Shown here piece after piece: positions 19,242 through 29,658 of a DNA stretch of 64,000 nt. Under the pieces are notes generated by a model. The model made no database searches. It was not told where the DNA came from and saw only the letters and a list, made by a program, of their open reading frames with translations. A program made the position numbers and the translations under genes. Position 1 is the first letter of the stretch, and each line of letters begins with the position of its first letter. The stretch spans positions 1 to 64,000 of the forward strand of contig JAGXHU010000077.1 in NCBI GenBank assembly GCA_024636015.1, given 5' to 3'. This DNA is from Halothiobacillus sp. Its GTDB lineage: Bacteria > Pseudomonadota > Gammaproteobacteria > Halothiobacillales > Halothiobacillaceae.

Positions 19242-20488
19242 GACGGATCATTCGCGGCAGAGATTGCCTGCTCGATAAAAATCGCACCCTGAGTAACCAC
19301 CCGCTGCCCCACGACGAGCCCGTGGGTAACCTCAACCAATCCCGGATCGGTCGTCGCATCGCCCAAAGTCACGGTGCGCGTTTCCACGGCGCCATCCGGT
19401 CGCTCGACACAGACCACCGTGCGATTTTCTTCCTGAATGACGGCGGCCTGAGGTACAAACAATGTCGGCTGTGGCGAGGCGGTTTCAATCGACATGCTCG
19501 CGAACATCCCCACCTTCAGCGCGCCGTCTGGATTGGCGATCTCTGCCCGTACCGGCAAGCGGTGCGTACTCGCATCCAGGGCCGACGCGATCCAGACCAG
19601 CTTCGCGTGGAAAACCCGCCCAGGAAACGCCAGCAAACGAACGGTAATTGATTGGCCGACGTGGATGTTCGGCACATCGACTTCACGCACTTGCGCGATC
19701 ACCCAGAGCGAAGTCCCGCCCTCGACGGTAAACAGGGGCGTGGTTGCCCCCATCGCCGCGCTCGTAATGAGTTGCCCGACGCCGACTTGGCGCTGGATGA
19801 CTGTGCCGGAAATGGGCGCACGCACCAACGATTCAGGCATCTCAGGGTGTTTTCCCGCCCCATGGATCAACGCGGTAATCTCCGCATTCGACTGGCCCAA
19901 CACACGCAATCGATTTCGCACTGCGATCAATGCACTCTCTGCGGCTCCCTCGGCATTCTGCGCCGTTGACCGATCGACCTGACTTTGCAGCCAGTCTTTT
20001 AACGCGCCCGTTTTGGCCAGATACAAACCATGCTGGCGCGACTCATTTGCGATCGCGAGTTTCAATTGCGCCCGCGTCGTGTCCAACGTATCCCGCGCCG
20101 AGATCAGATCACTCTGGGCTTGCGCCACCTCGGTTGCTGCCACCGCCATCAGAGGCTCGCCGGCTTTCACTCGATCGCCTGGCCGGGCAAAAATCTTGAT
20201 CACGCGACCACTGAAGGGCGAAAACACGGGCGTTAGCGCATCCTCGTTATAGGCGAGCGTGCCTTCCGCGACGTCTTTGGGTGAAAACAGGATTGATTGA
20301 ACCGCCGCAAAACCCAGGTTTGCCCGCTGGGCATCGGTCGGTCGAAAAAGCACCGGCGCCCCCGCATCTCCCGATGCCGCAAAGACACCAGTGACCGGTC
20401 CTAGCAGACAAAGCAGGGGCAAGATGCACCATGCAAATAATGGGCGGCGGGGGACGCAGCCCATAAAAAACACCCGGGGAAAACTCAT
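19238..20488 (-). CDS. RND periplasmic adaptor (membrane fusion protein)
   Basis: 416 residues from the ATG whose complement is 20486-20488; a TTG further up (20512) is in frame, but the GGAG 9 bases before this ATG decides the start. A signal peptide ends near VFAASGD. The order is barrel-sandwich half-motif (FSPFSGRVIKIFARPGDRVKAGEPLMAV), alpha-helical hairpin, second half-motif (VRAPISGTVIQRQVGVGQLI), then the beta-barrel domain. It lacks a histidine-rich N-terminus. First gene of the five-gene efflux/two-component operon; it bridges the RND pump and the NodT-type duct. Confidence 0.9.
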   Translation of the reverse strand: MSFPRVFFMGCVPRRPLFAWCILPLLCLLGPVTGVFAASGDAGAPVLFRPTDAQRANLGFAAVQSILFSPKDVAEGTLAYNEDALTPVFSPFSGRVIKIFARPGDRVKAGEPLMAVAATEVAQAQSDLISARDTLDTTRAQLKLAIANESRQHGLYLAKTGALKDWLQSQVDRSTAQNAEGAAESALIAVRNRLRVLGQSNAEITALIHGAGKHPEMPESLVRAPISGTVIQRQVGVGQLITSAAMGATTPLFTVEGGTSLWVIAQVREVDVPNIHVGQSITVRLLAFPGRVFHAKLVWIASALDASTHRLPVRAEIANPDGALKVGMFASMSIETASPQPTLFVPQAAVIQEENRTVVCVERPDGAVETRTVTLGDATTDPGLVEVTHGLVVGQRVVTQGAIFIEQAISAANDPS

Positions 20489-20554
20489 GACGCCAGACTC
20501 CGCAATCGACAATAAAGCTGGTCGGCGATACTAATCTGCAAAACTTGCAACCGA

Positions 20555-20583
20555 TTGACAGATCCCTGTCAACAGGCTGACAG
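20555..20583. promoter_or_regulatory. TGACAG/CTGTCA operator-like cluster before the efflux operon
   Basis: A perfect palindrome TTGACAG-ATCC-CTGTCAA (20555-20572) is followed by another TGACAG at 20578-20583, which forms a second inverted pair with the central CTGTCA. The two TGACAG copies start 22 bases apart, two helical turns. The cluster is 67-95 bases upstream of the adaptor start and 84-112 bases upstream of dapD. OmpR-family regulators of metal-efflux operons commonly bind repeats near such promoters; binding by the operon's own regulator is inferred. Confidence 0.5.
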
Positions 20584-20666
20584 GGCATGCACCACCAATA
20601 TGTCGCCACGGGCTGCTAGAATGCCCCATTCATCTTTAACGACCGGCCGTACAGGAATTACCGATC

Positions 20667-21509
<843 letters not shown>

Positions 21510-21539
21510 GCAAGAATAGCTAGCCGGGGTGCGCCCCAA

Positions 21540-21577
21540 AAAAAAGCCCAGCCACCATCACGGTGCTGGGCTTTTTT
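21540..21577. terminator. bidirectional rho-independent terminator between dapD and aspS
   Basis: An A-tract plus GCCCAGC pairs with GCTGGGC followed by six T. The symmetry with A and T tracts on opposite sides means it can stop dapD on the + strand and aspS on the - strand. Confidence 0.9.
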
Positions 21578-21591
21578 GTCGCATTTGTAGC

Positions 21592-21615
21592 AAAGGCCCG
21601 CACATGCGGGCCTTT
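21592..21615. terminator. second hairpin downstream of aspS
   Basis: AAAGGCCCGCA and TGCGGGCCTTT form an 11-base perfect stem with a 2-base centre, lying between the first terminator and the aspS stop. T-tract is short, so it is an auxiliary terminator or an RNA 3'-end stabiliser. Confidence 0.55.
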
Positions 21616-21647
21616 GAATTCGGGCGGATGTCTCCGGCTTTTGAGGC

Positions 21648-23474
21648 TTACGCCTTTTTGGCCTCGTCTTTCTCAACCACTGGTTTACGTACCCGGATCG
21701 ACAGTTCACGCAATTGCGCCTCGTCGACTTCGCCCGGCGCATTGGTGAGCGGACAGGCGGCCGACTGGGTTTTGGGGAAGGCGATGACTTCGCGGATGGA
21801 GTTCGAACCGCTCATCAACATCACAACCCGATCCAGACCGAAGGCCACCCCGGCCATCGGCGGTGCACCATATTTGAGGGCATCGAGCAGAAATCCGAAC
21901 TTCTCTTCGGCCTGTTCGGGCGAAATACCCAGCAGCCCGAAAATCTGTTTCTGCAGCGCCTGGTCGTGGATACGCACCGAGCCGCCACCGAGTTCATAGC
22001 CGTTCAGTACGAAGTCATAAGCACGTGAGCGCACGATCTCGGGCTGGGTTTCCAGCAATTCGATATCGTCCAGATTCGGGGCGGTGAAGGGGTGGTGCAG
22101 GGCGTAGTAACGCCCTTCCTTCTCGTCGTACTCGAACATCGGGAACTCGGTCACCCACAGCGCCCGGAAGCCTGATTCCACAATCCCCATGTCATGCCCG
22201 AGCTTGACCCGCAGGGCGCCCAGCGCCTCGTTGACGATCTTGGCCTTGTCCGCCCCGAAGAAGATCAGATCGCCGGTTTCGGCACCGGTACGTGACATGA
22301 TCCCGACAATGGCCTCATCCGTCAGGAACTTCAGGATCGGAGACTGCAGCCCCTCACGGCCCGCTTGTGCATCGTTGACCTTGATATAGGCCAGCCCCTT
22401 GGCACCGAAAATCGACACATACTTGGTGTAGTCGTCGATCGTGCTGCGCGGCAGCGTATTGCCCTTGGGCACGCGCAGGGCGGCAACCCGACCGCGCGGA
22501 TCGGTGGCCGGGCCGGAAAACACCTTGAAATCGACGTCGACCAGCAAATCCGCCACATCGACCAGTTCCAGCGGAATCCGCAAATCCGGCTTGTCGGAAC
22601 CAAAACGCCGCATGGCCTCGGCCCAGGTCAGACGCGGCAGCGGATCAGGCAGGGCAATCTCGACCGTGCGGGCAAACAGATGCCGCATCATGTCCTCGAT
22701 CAGAGCCATCACTTCCTGTTCGTCCATGAAGCTGGTTTCGATATCGAGCTGGGTGAATTCCGGCTGACGATCGGCACGCAGATCTTCGTCGCGGAAGCAT
22801 TTGACGATCTGGTAATACCGCTCCAGACCGGCCACCATCAGCAACTGCTTGAAGAGCTGAGGCGACTGCGGCAGGGCAAAAAATTCGCCGGGATGCGTCC
22901 GCGACGGCACGAGATAGTCGCGCGCGCCTTCGGGGGTGGCACGCGTCAGCACCGGGGTTTCCACATCGATGAATCCGGCATTGTCGAGGTACTCACGCAT
23001 GGCGCGGGTCACCTGATGGCGCAGGCGCAACTTGGCCAGCATTTCGGGCCGACGCAGGTCGAGATAACGGTGACGCAGGCGATGCTCTTCCGCAACCCGC
23101 TCGTCGTCCAGCTGAAACGGCAACGGCTCGGAACGATTCAGAATACTGAGCCCCAGACCCAGCACTTCGATCTGCCCACTGACGATATTGGGGTTTTCCG
23201 TCCCGGCCGGGCGGCGACGCACCTTGCCGATTACCCGAATGACAAACTCGCTGCGCAGGCTTTCCGCCATGCCGAAGACGGTCAGATCATCCGGGTCGAA
23301 CACGATCTGCACCATGCCATCCCGATCGCGCAGATCCACGAAGATCACACCACCATGATCGCGGCGGCGATTGACCCAGCCCACCAGCTTGATTTCTTGA
23401 TCCAGCACGGCCAAATCAACCTGGCCACAGGTGTGGCTTCGGGCGTTCAGGGGAAAGTTTTGCGGCATATTCAT
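21648..23474 (-). CDS. aspS: aspartyl-tRNA synthetase
   Basis: 608 residues from the ATG whose complement is 23472-23474; a second ATG two codons on is equally usable. Bacterial-type class II synthetase: N-terminal OB-fold anticodon domain ([24 protein letters not shown]), class II motif 2 ([24 protein letters not shown]), the inserted GAD domain in the middle, and motif 3 in [13 protein letters not shown]. It charges tRNA-Asp; whether it also charges tRNA-Asn depends on whether asnS or gatCAB is present, which this window does not show. The DUF502 gene lies 39 bases upstream in the same direction, a common pairing. Confidence 0.97.
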   Translation of the reverse strand: MNMPQNFPLNARSHTCGQVDLAVLDQEIKLVGWVNRRRDHGGVIFVDLRDRDGMVQIVFDPDDLTVFGMAESLRSEFVIRVIGKVRRRPAGTENPNIVSGQIEVLGLGLSILNRSEPLPFQLDDERVAEEHRLRHRYLDLRRPEMLAKLRLRHQVTRAMREYLDNAGFIDVETPVLTRATPEGARDYLVPSRTHPGEFFALPQSPQLFKQLLMVAGLERYYQIVKCFRDEDLRADRQPEFTQLDIETSFMDEQEVMALIEDMMRHLFARTVEIALPDPLPRLTWAEAMRRFGSDKPDLRIPLELVDVADLLVDVDFKVFSGPATDPRGRVAALRVPKGNTLPRSTIDDYTKYVSIFGAKGLAYIKVNDAQAGREGLQSPILKFLTDEAIVGIMSRTGAETGDLIFFGADKAKIVNEALGALRVKLGHDMGIVESGFRALWVTEFPMFEYDEKEGRYYALHHPFTAPNLDDIELLETQPEIVRSRAYDFVLNGYELGGGSVRIHDQALQKQIFGLLGISPEQAEEKFGFLLDALKYGAPPMAGVAFGLDRVVMLMSGSNSIREVIAFPKTQSAACPLTNAPGEVDEAQLRELSIRVRKPVVEKDEAKKA

Positions 23475-23513
23475 CGGCAAGGTCCGTACATTAGTTCGGT
23501 AAAAGGCGGCATA

Positions 23514-24200
23514 TTAGCCGGATACGGGCGGATTTTCGAGCGCAGCGGGCGCTTCTTCCGACACCGTCATGGGCTTTTTATTGCCGCGCGGCACAACAAC
23601 ACCCAGCGAAATCACCATTCGAAAGCCTTCCTCGATGGTCATGTCCAACTCGATAATTTCATGCGCGGGCACCATGATGACAAAGCCGGAAGTGGGGTTC
23701 GGCGCCGTCGGCACAAACACCGTGGTCAGGTGTTGTGCTGTTTTCTCCTGCACCTCGCCGACCGGATCACCCGCCAGAAAGGCCAACGACCAACAATCCT
23801 TGCGGGGATACTCGACCAGAACGACCTTGCGGAACGAACGGGAGTCCTGCGATACAAAAGTCTCGATGACCTGCTTGACGGCAGAATAAACGCTGCGAAC
23901 CAACGGGATGCGGTGCAGGACCGATTCACCGAGCGCGACCAGCTTGCGCCCCAGAAAGTTGGCCACCAGCGCGCCGGTCAACAACACCAGAAACACGGCA
24001 AGGATCGCACCGAGACCGGGGATGTTAAAACCGAACAGATGTTCCGGTCGATAGTTCGGGGGCAAAAGCAGAAGGGTCTTATCCATAAAACCGACCACGG
24101 CGTTGATCACCCAGAAAGTGATAGCCAGTGGCGCCCAGACCAGAATTCCGGCCATCAGCCATTTGCGCAAGGTGGACACCTTGCTCGTCGCTTCGCTCAT
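23514..24200 (-). CDS. DUF502 family membrane protein
   Basis: 228 residues with two predicted membrane helices (about 15-37 and 63-85) and a soluble C-terminal domain. The family blocks RIPLVRSVYSAVKQVIETF and VFVPTAPNPTSGFVIMVP are characteristic of DUF502, whose function is unknown. The conserved pairing with aspS on the same strand is typical and probably reflects cotranscription, not a shared function. The sequence upstream to 24507 holds no gene. Confidence 0.88.
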   Translation of the reverse strand: MSEATSKVSTLRKWLMAGILVWAPLAITFWVINAVVGFMDKTLLLLPPNYRPEHLFGFNIPGLGAILAVFLVLLTGALVANFLGRKLVALGESVLHRIPLVRSVYSAVKQVIETFVSQDSRSFRKVVLVEYPRKDCWSLAFLAGDPVGEVQEKTAQHLTTVFVPTAPNPTSGFVIMVPAHEIIELDMTIEEGFRMVISLGVVVPRGNKKPMTVSEEAPAALENPPVSG

Positions 24201-24507
24201 AGTTTCATGGCTCTTTTGGTAATAATACAGTCAGATTCGATCCCGTTTTTATCCTCTGAAGGGATTAACGATCAACAGGCGAGATCGAACCGGAAACCCG
24301 GCAGCGGGCTATACCCGCGTGCGCCCGGACACAGTGTGCCACATCTCCCCATGACCAGCGGCAAAACCCCAGGATGGGCAGCCGATCCAACGACTTCCGC
24401 ACCCGTAACGCACCCCCGATCAACACCTGGGAAAAAGGCCCGGAAAAAAGGCCCGGGAATCCGGGCCATTGGGCATCCACCACTGACGCGGGCGTCTCAG
24501 GAAGGCG
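24201..24507. other. intergenic region between the chemoreceptor and DUF502 genes
   Basis: 307 bases with no supportable gene. It holds the chemoreceptor terminator at 24444-24467 and presumably the promoter of the DUF502-aspS unit; no convincing -35/-10 pair was recognised. Confidence 0.6.
24444..24467 (-). terminator. rho-independent terminator of the chemoreceptor gene
   Basis: On the - strand GGCCCGG, a short loop, CCGGGCC and six T. It ends about 40 bases past the stop of the methyl-accepting protein. Confidence 0.85.
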
Positions 24508-26517
24508 TCAGATCTTGAACTGACGCACCAATTCGGCGAGTGTCCTCGCCTGTATTGAAACAGCGGAACCCGCCTCAGCCGTTTGCGCGGCCGCCTTGGC
24601 CGTTTCGCTCGCCGTGCCATTGATGGATTGTATATTCTGCTTCATCCCGCTCGATACGGCAGTCTGCTCTTCCGCTGCCGCCGCAATTCGGGCGTTCATG
24701 TCGCTCAACTGATCAAACGAATGGGCAATGATTGTTAACATCTCATTGGCTTCGGTAATAGCGTCCAGGCTCTCATGGCTGACACCGCGCCCCTCGCCCA
24801 TGGCTTCTACCGCATCGTGCGCACCATGTTGAAGCTGACCGATGATCGCGGAGATTTCCCGTGTGGACTCCTGAGTACGCGTCGCCAAAGAGCGGACTTC
24901 CTCCGCCACAACCGCAAACCCACGACCTTGCTCACCGGCCCGCGCGGCTTCAATCGCCGCATTCAAGGCCAGCAGGTTGGTCTGATCGGCGATCCCCCGG
25001 ATGACGTCCAGCACCTTGCCGATCGTCTGGCTTTGTACCGAGAGCTGGTGAATCTTTTCTTCCGCACGCAACAGGGCGGTATCGAGCTGCTCGGCACTCC
25101 GGGTGCTCGATTGCACCTTGCCCATCCCCTCATGCAGTTTTGCGTTGGCTTCCTGTACCGACGCACTGGCCATTTCAGCACTCTGAGCGACTTCCTGGGC
25201 CGCCTCAAGCGTCTGGCTCATCCCGGTGACCAGAGAATCCGTATCCTGTGCCTGCCGGCGGGCGCCCTCCTGACCTCGCTCGGAGGAAACCGTCAGACGA
25301 TCTGCCGAATCAGCCAGAGAGCGGGTGGTTTCCACCACCTGGGTGACCAGGTTATGCGCGGTTTCGGCAAAGGTATTGAATGCCCGGCTGACTTCGGCGA
25401 TCTCATCCTTGCCCATAACCGGCAGACGCTTGGTGAGATCCCCCTCTCCTTCTGCGATATCCCGCATCCGCTCGGCCACTCGGCGCAATGGCGAAGAGAC
25501 GCCCAAAATGGACAGCATTGCCAGGATACCGACCACCACGATCCCCAGAATCACCAGCCCGACCTGCCCCAGCATGGTTTGCGAAATGGAGGCATTCAGC
25601 GTCTGTGATTGATCGCGAATCATGCCACGTTGGGTCTGCACAATACCTTCCACGGTATGCTCCACCTGATTAAAAGTCGGGTCAAGCTGGGTGCGGACGA
25701 GATAGGCATCCATCCGCCACTTTTCCGACTTATGGATGGCAAAGGCCTTCTGCGCCTGGTCGATGAAATCGGGCAACAACTTCAGAAGTTGATCGACAGC
25801 ATCCTGCTGCTCGAACGTCAGTAGGCTGGGATAATCCTTGCTGATTTCCTGGACACGCTTGAGCACCTCGGCGGAATACAAATCGAAGTTTTTTTCCAAC
25901 GCCGGACTCCGGAACGCCATGAATCCCCGCAAACCAGCCATGACATCCCCCCAATCTCCCCGGGCGCGGGCGATTTGGAGCACGAGGGGGCGACGACTGG
26001 CCGTCGGGCTGGATGGAACATCCGCCTCGGCACTGAGCAAAGTACCCATCAGACCCGAAATCTGGATGGCCTTGGGGTTCACGTGCTGATTGGCGTACTC
26101 CATAGCGGGGAGGTTGAGCTTGTCGTCGGCGGAGACTTTCATCACCTCATTCGCCTGAGCGGCAAACGCCTTCAATTGCTCATCCAGTTCCGGATAACTT
26201 GTGCCCGAAAACTTCTTGAGTTCGGCCTGAGCCGCCGTCACCCCGGCAATGGAATCGTCAAAACTCTTTCGATCGCCTTTGCTCTTGCTTTGCAGAAACA
26301 ACCCCACCGAGGCCATGGCGCGCTCGATCTGCACCCGTACGGCGTCTGCCGCAAAGGCAGATGGCTGGCGCTGGTTGATGACCTCGTCCGCCACGTCCTG
26401 CACGCGTGTCATGTTGAAATAAGTGAGTACCGCCATCGAGAACATCAGCAGCAAAATCAAGCCATAACCGAACAGATTCTTTTTGGCGATCGAAAAACCG
26501 GCAATCCAACTACTCAT
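24508..26517 (-). CDS. methyl-accepting chemotaxis protein
   Basis: 669 residues. First membrane helix about 17-34, a periplasmic ligand-binding domain of about 280 residues that is mainly helical, second helix about 318-340, a HAMP domain (PLRRVAERMRDIAEGEGDLT), then the signalling hairpin with the highly conserved tip IRGIADQTNLLALNAAIEAARAGEQGRGFAVVA (in pieces) near residues 500-535. It would signal through CheW/CheA to the flagellar motor or pili. There is no C-terminal pentapeptide for CheR docking. No other chemotaxis gene is in the window, so its ligand is unknown. Confidence 0.93.
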   Translation of the reverse strand: MSSWIAGFSIAKKNLFGYGLILLLMFSMAVLTYFNMTRVQDVADEVINQRQPSAFAADAVRVQIERAMASVGLFLQSKSKGDRKSFDDSIAGVTAAQAELKKFSGTSYPELDEQLKAFAAQANEVMKVSADDKLNLPAMEYANQHVNPKAIQISGLMGTLLSAEADVPSSPTASRRPLVLQIARARGDWGDVMAGLRGFMAFRSPALEKNFDLYSAEVLKRVQEISKDYPSLLTFEQQDAVDQLLKLLPDFIDQAQKAFAIHKSEKWRMDAYLVRTQLDPTFNQVEHTVEGIVQTQRGMIRDQSQTLNASISQTMLGQVGLVILGIVVVGILAMLSILGVSSPLRRVAERMRDIAEGEGDLTKRLPVMGKDEIAEVSRAFNTFAETAHNLVTQVVETTRSLADSADRLTVSSERGQEGARRQAQDTDSLVTGMSQTLEAAQEVAQSAEMASASVQEANAKLHEGMGKVQSSTRSAEQLDTALLRAEEKIHQLSVQSQTIGKVLDVIRGIADQTNLLALNAAIEAARAGEQGRGFAVVAEEVRSLATRTQESTREISAIIGQLQHGAHDAVEAMGEGRGVSHESLDAITEANEMLTIIAHSFDQLSDMNARIAAAAEEQTAVSSGMKQNIQSINGTASETAKAAAQTAEAGSAVSIQARTLAELVRQFKI

Positions 26518-26659
26518 CAGACTGATTCCTTATTGTTATTTAAGTCATGCACCGTGTCCCGGCCCCCCCGCTGAGTGCCCCGAGCCATACCATCAGGTAG
26601 TGCTGCTATCGGCCAAGCCCCCTGAAACTTTAACACTGCAACCCATCGCTACGGCATAT

Positions 26660-27235
26660 TTACACCCAATACTCCGGATAGGACCGCCGGGGAATCAGAT
26701 TGTTGAATACCAGCGCCACCAGTAACAGCACGAGCGGCATCACGAGTCCCGGGAACAGGACAAACCAATACCCCATTTCATGAATCTTATCGCTGCCGAT
26801 GACCGCAACCAGGGCAGTCGCACCACCCGGCGGATGCAGCGTTCGGGTGAGGTGCATGAGCGAAATCGCCAAGCCAACCGCCAACGCGGGCGCGATTACA
26901 CTTCCCCATGACGACCCACTGACGACAAGATGTACGCTCACCCCGACCAGTGCGGATAGGACGTGCCCGCCCACCAGGTTGCGGGGTTGGGCCAAGGGAC
27001 TGCGAACGGCGCCAAAAACCAACACCGCCGATGCACCAATGGAGCCGATCACCATCACTCGATCCAGACCGGAAAGGGCCAGCGCACAACCGCCAATCGC
27101 GAACAATCCCAGAAAACCACCGATCCCCGACCAGAGGATCTCGCGCCAGTCCACCCGAGGCGGAGAACCATGAGCCCGGCCTCGCCACTTACGCCAGTAC
27201 GAAGACGTCGTTCGTTGATCCCGAGCCGCGCTCAC
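26660..27235 (-). CDS. HPP family membrane protein
   Basis: 191 residues with four to five hydrophobic helices and the family-defining HPPGGATAL motif near residue 130. HPP proteins are integral membrane proteins; some cyanobacterial and plant members carry nitrite or nitrate across membranes, and many others are uncharacterised. The gene overlaps the upstream CBS protein by 4 bases (ATGA). In several lineages HPP and CBS domains are fused in one polypeptide, so the two proteins here probably act as one transporter plus its nucleotide-sensing regulator. N-terminal 25 residues are basic and polar, presumably cytosolic. Confidence 0.85.
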   Translation of the reverse strand: MSAARDQRTTSSYWRKWRGRAHGSPPRVDWREILWSGIGGFLGLFAIGGCALALSGLDRVMVIGSIGASAVLVFGAVRSPLAQPRNLVGGHVLSALVGVSVHLVVSGSSWGSVIAPALAVGLAISLMHLTRTLHPPGGATALVAVIGSDKIHEMGYWFVLFPGLVMPLVLLLVALVFNNLIPRRSYPEYWV

Positions 27236-27816
27236 AGCCAGTCTTCCAGATGGAATTGCTGCAGGAAATCCCGCCGCAGCACCACACCAATCAAGCGATT
27301 TTCGGCATCGACGACCGGCAGACGCTTTTCCTCGACCGCATGAAAGGCGCGTGCAATATCGACAAAGCTGCCGTCTTCCAGCAAGACGGTGGCCGGTCGG
27401 GTCATGACCTCACCGACATGCGTACGATTGCAGTAATCGACGAACCGCTGGTCGTGCGCCATCAGGCGGAACACCAGAAAGAAAAAGGTGTCAGCACCGT
27501 AGCCCTGTAGAAAATTCCACTCGCTCACATCGCCGAGAACCCGTCCATCCGCATCAATGACCGGCAGCGTGTGCGCATGCATCAGGGCCATCTGCTCGGC
27601 GGCAGCGGTCAGGGTCTGCTCTGGCTGCAAGGCGGATAGATCCCGCCGCATCAGATGCGGTACGTCCATCTGGCCGAACAAGCGCTTGACGGCATGCTCA
27701 TGAGCCAGCGTATAAATTTCTCGAAAGTCTTCTGTCGTGATATCGATATATCCCGACATGGCACGCATGGCCGCGTGCACATCCTCATCCGGCAGCAGGT
27801 GTGTCGGCTGTGTCAT
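27232..27816 (-). CDS. tandem CBS-domain protein paired with the HPP protein
   Basis: 194 residues from the ATG with complement 27814-27816, chosen because AGGGGGA stands 4 bases before it; the frame is open further up without a ribosome site. Two CBS motifs are visible: one around LMRRDLSALQPEQTLTAAAEQMALMHAHTLPVIDADGRVLG and the next around EVMTRPATVLLEDGSFVDIARAFHAVEEKRLPVVDAENRLIG (given in pieces by the repeat pattern). CBS pairs bind adenine nucleotides and gate partner proteins. Translational coupling with the HPP gene supports a regulatory role there. Confidence 0.85.
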   Translation of the reverse strand: MTQPTHLLPDEDVHAAMRAMSGYIDITTEDFREIYTLAHEHAVKRLFGQMDVPHLMRRDLSALQPEQTLTAAAEQMALMHAHTLPVIDADGRVLGDVSEWNFLQGYGADTFFFLVFRLMAHDQRFVDYCNRTHVGEVMTRPATVLLEDGSFVDIARAFHAVEEKRLPVVDAENRLIGVVLRRDFLQQFHLEDWL

Positions 27817-27951
27817 GGCTCCCCCTACGCAGGTTGCAGAAAACATCTTCAGCAAACCGGCGTTTATTTATCAAATAAGTGTTGATCGCATCTGGCTATA
27901 CAACCCGTACGACCACGCCTCAATCCATCCCTCAGGCAGCCGCTGACAACG

Positions 27952-29247
27952 CTATCGTGAGTGAGACGAGTGGGCGAGCGCGTTATCAGAAGTGCCCATG
28001 GCATCCAGTTTCACAATCATCGGCTTCAGGCGATACAGCAACCAAAGTCCCGGCAATGCCGCGAAAAAAGTTAACACGAAAAACAGCGGCCACCCCAGCG
28101 AAACGGCCGTAAACCCCGCCAACGGCCCCAGATAGACCCGACCCAGGTTGGCTAACGCGGAAAGCAGCGCAAACTGCGTAGCGGAATAACGGGTATCACA
28201 AGCCGACATCAGCAAGGCAACAAAGGCGGCCGTACCGAGGCCACCGGTAAAGTGCTCCAGCGCAATGACGGGCACCATCAAACCCAGGCTCGGCGCCAGC
28301 GCCAGAACGGCATAGCCCAGATTGGTCACCGCCTGCAAAATACCGAACGTCATCAGGGAGCGATACAGTCCCATCTTGACCATCCAGGCGCCGCCCAACA
28401 AGCCGCCAACAATCGTGATCGTCAGCCCCAGACCATTGTTGATCAGACCGATCTGCGCCAGCGAAAAACCAGCACCGCGAATCAAAAATGTCGTCGAAAG
28501 CGCGCTCGCGAACGCATCGCCGAACTTGTACAGCACGATCAGGGCAAGCAGGGCCCAGACATCCGTCCGCTGGAAAAACTCGCGCATTGGCCCCACGATT
28601 GCTTCGCTCAGGCTCGTCGGCGCCAAGTGGGCTGTATCCCGCTCGGGGGCGAGCAGCGTGGCGGCAATACCGATGCTCATCAGGAGCGCCATGACGAAAT
28701 AAGTCACCGGCCAACCATAATATTGGGCCACCACCAGTGCCACGCTGTTCGCCACGATCATGCCCACTCGGTAGGCAAGCACGAAAACCGCCGCGCCCAA
28801 CCCCCGCTCCTTGGCGGTCAGGGTATCGGTTCGCCAGGCATCGATCGCAATGTCCTGCGTGGCGGACAAGGTCGCCAACAATAAGGCCAGTAGGGCAAGC
28901 CCCCAAAGCTGGCGCTCCGGATCCGTCGCTGCCATCAACAACAGCACCCCGGCGATGGCCAGCTGCATCAGAAGTATCCAGCTCCGCCGTCGGCCCAGCC
29001 AACGCGCGCTGAAGCGATCAATCAGCGGCGCCCACAAGAATTTCAGCGTATAGGGCAGCCCGACCAGCGCAAACAGCCCGATGGTTTCCGTTTTGATCTG
29101 GCTGACCGCCAGCCAAGCTTGAAGGGTTCCGGAACTCAGCAGCAAAGGTAGCCCCGAGGAGAATCCCAGAAACAAGACCGCCAGCTCCCGACGCGAGGTG
29201 AGAATGTCGCGCAAGGAGGATATCCATGATTTATTCATGAAGCGCAT
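27952..29247 (-). CDS. AmpG-like major facilitator permease
   Basis: 431 residues with about 12 hydrophobic helices. The opening LFLGFSSGLPLLLSSGTLQAWL and LPYTLKFLWAPLIDRF are typical of AmpG, which imports anhydro-muropeptides from the periplasm for peptidoglycan recycling. The family also contains acetyl-CoA and other transporters, so the symbol is not given. ATG at 29247 with a second one three codons later. It is divergent from ycgL, with about 100 bases between the starts. Confidence 0.85.
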   Translation of the reverse strand: MRFMNKSWISSLRDILTSRRELAVLFLGFSSGLPLLLSSGTLQAWLAVSQIKTETIGLFALVGLPYTLKFLWAPLIDRFSARWLGRRRSWILLMQLAIAGVLLLMAATDPERQLWGLALLALLLATLSATQDIAIDAWRTDTLTAKERGLGAAVFVLAYRVGMIVANSVALVVAQYYGWPVTYFVMALLMSIGIAATLLAPERDTAHLAPTSLSEAIVGPMREFFQRTDVWALLALIVLYKFGDAFASALSTTFLIRGAGFSLAQIGLINNGLGLTITIVGGLLGGAWMVKMGLYRSLMTFGILQAVTNLGYAVLALAPSLGLMVPVIALEHFTGGLGTAAFVALLMSACDTRYSATQFALLSALANLGRVYLGPLAGFTAVSLGWPLFFVLTFFAALPGLWLLYRLKPMIVKLDAMGTSDNALAHSSHSR

Positions 29248-29345
29248 CCTCGCACAAATCCCCCCGTTCCCGATGGCGAAAACACCAACCGGAATTTATT
29301 TCCGCTACTATGCGTTGTCCTGAACATCATAAAATCCATACCACC

Positions 29346-29636
29346 ATGCAGTGCACCGTCTACAAAAGCAGCAAAAAAGCCGATTTGTTCCTGTTCGTTC
29401 CTTCGGAGACGACGCCGGACACCTTGGATGCCACCATTCTTGCGCCCTTTGGCCTCTTGCAGATTGTCATGACCCTCGACCTGTCAGCCGACCGGCGCCT
29501 GGCGCTCAGCGACACGGCCACCATTCGCCGGCATATCGACGCCTTGGGCTTCCATGTCCAGATGCCGCCCGGCAACGAAAACTGGGCGCACTGGGATAAT
29601 CTGAAGGCTGGCATTAGCGGCCAGGCCGAACAATAA
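29346..29636 (+). CDS. ycgL: YcgL-domain protein
   Basis: 96 residues from ATG 29346. MQCTVYKSSKKADLFLFVP at the start, the middle FGLLQIVMTLDLS block and the late LGFHVQMPPGNENW segment match the YcgL family, small cytosolic proteins found across gammaproteobacteria with a conserved fold and no settled function. Starts further upstream in the same frame lack family similarity. It lies 22 bases before the small lipoprotein gene. Confidence 0.82.
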   Translation: MQCTVYKSSKKADLFLFVPSETTPDTLDATILAPFGLLQIVMTLDLSADRRLALSDTATIRRHIDALGFHVQMPPGNENWAHWDNLKAGISGQAEQ

Positions 29637-29658
29637 ACGGGAAACCAAGGAGCCGGAT

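Noticed and set aside
22365-24518. A long open frame (over 700 codons) antisense to aspS and the DUF502 gene
   Set aside because: It is a mirror of conserved genes in high-GC DNA; composition is His/Gln/Arg-rich and no domain is visible.
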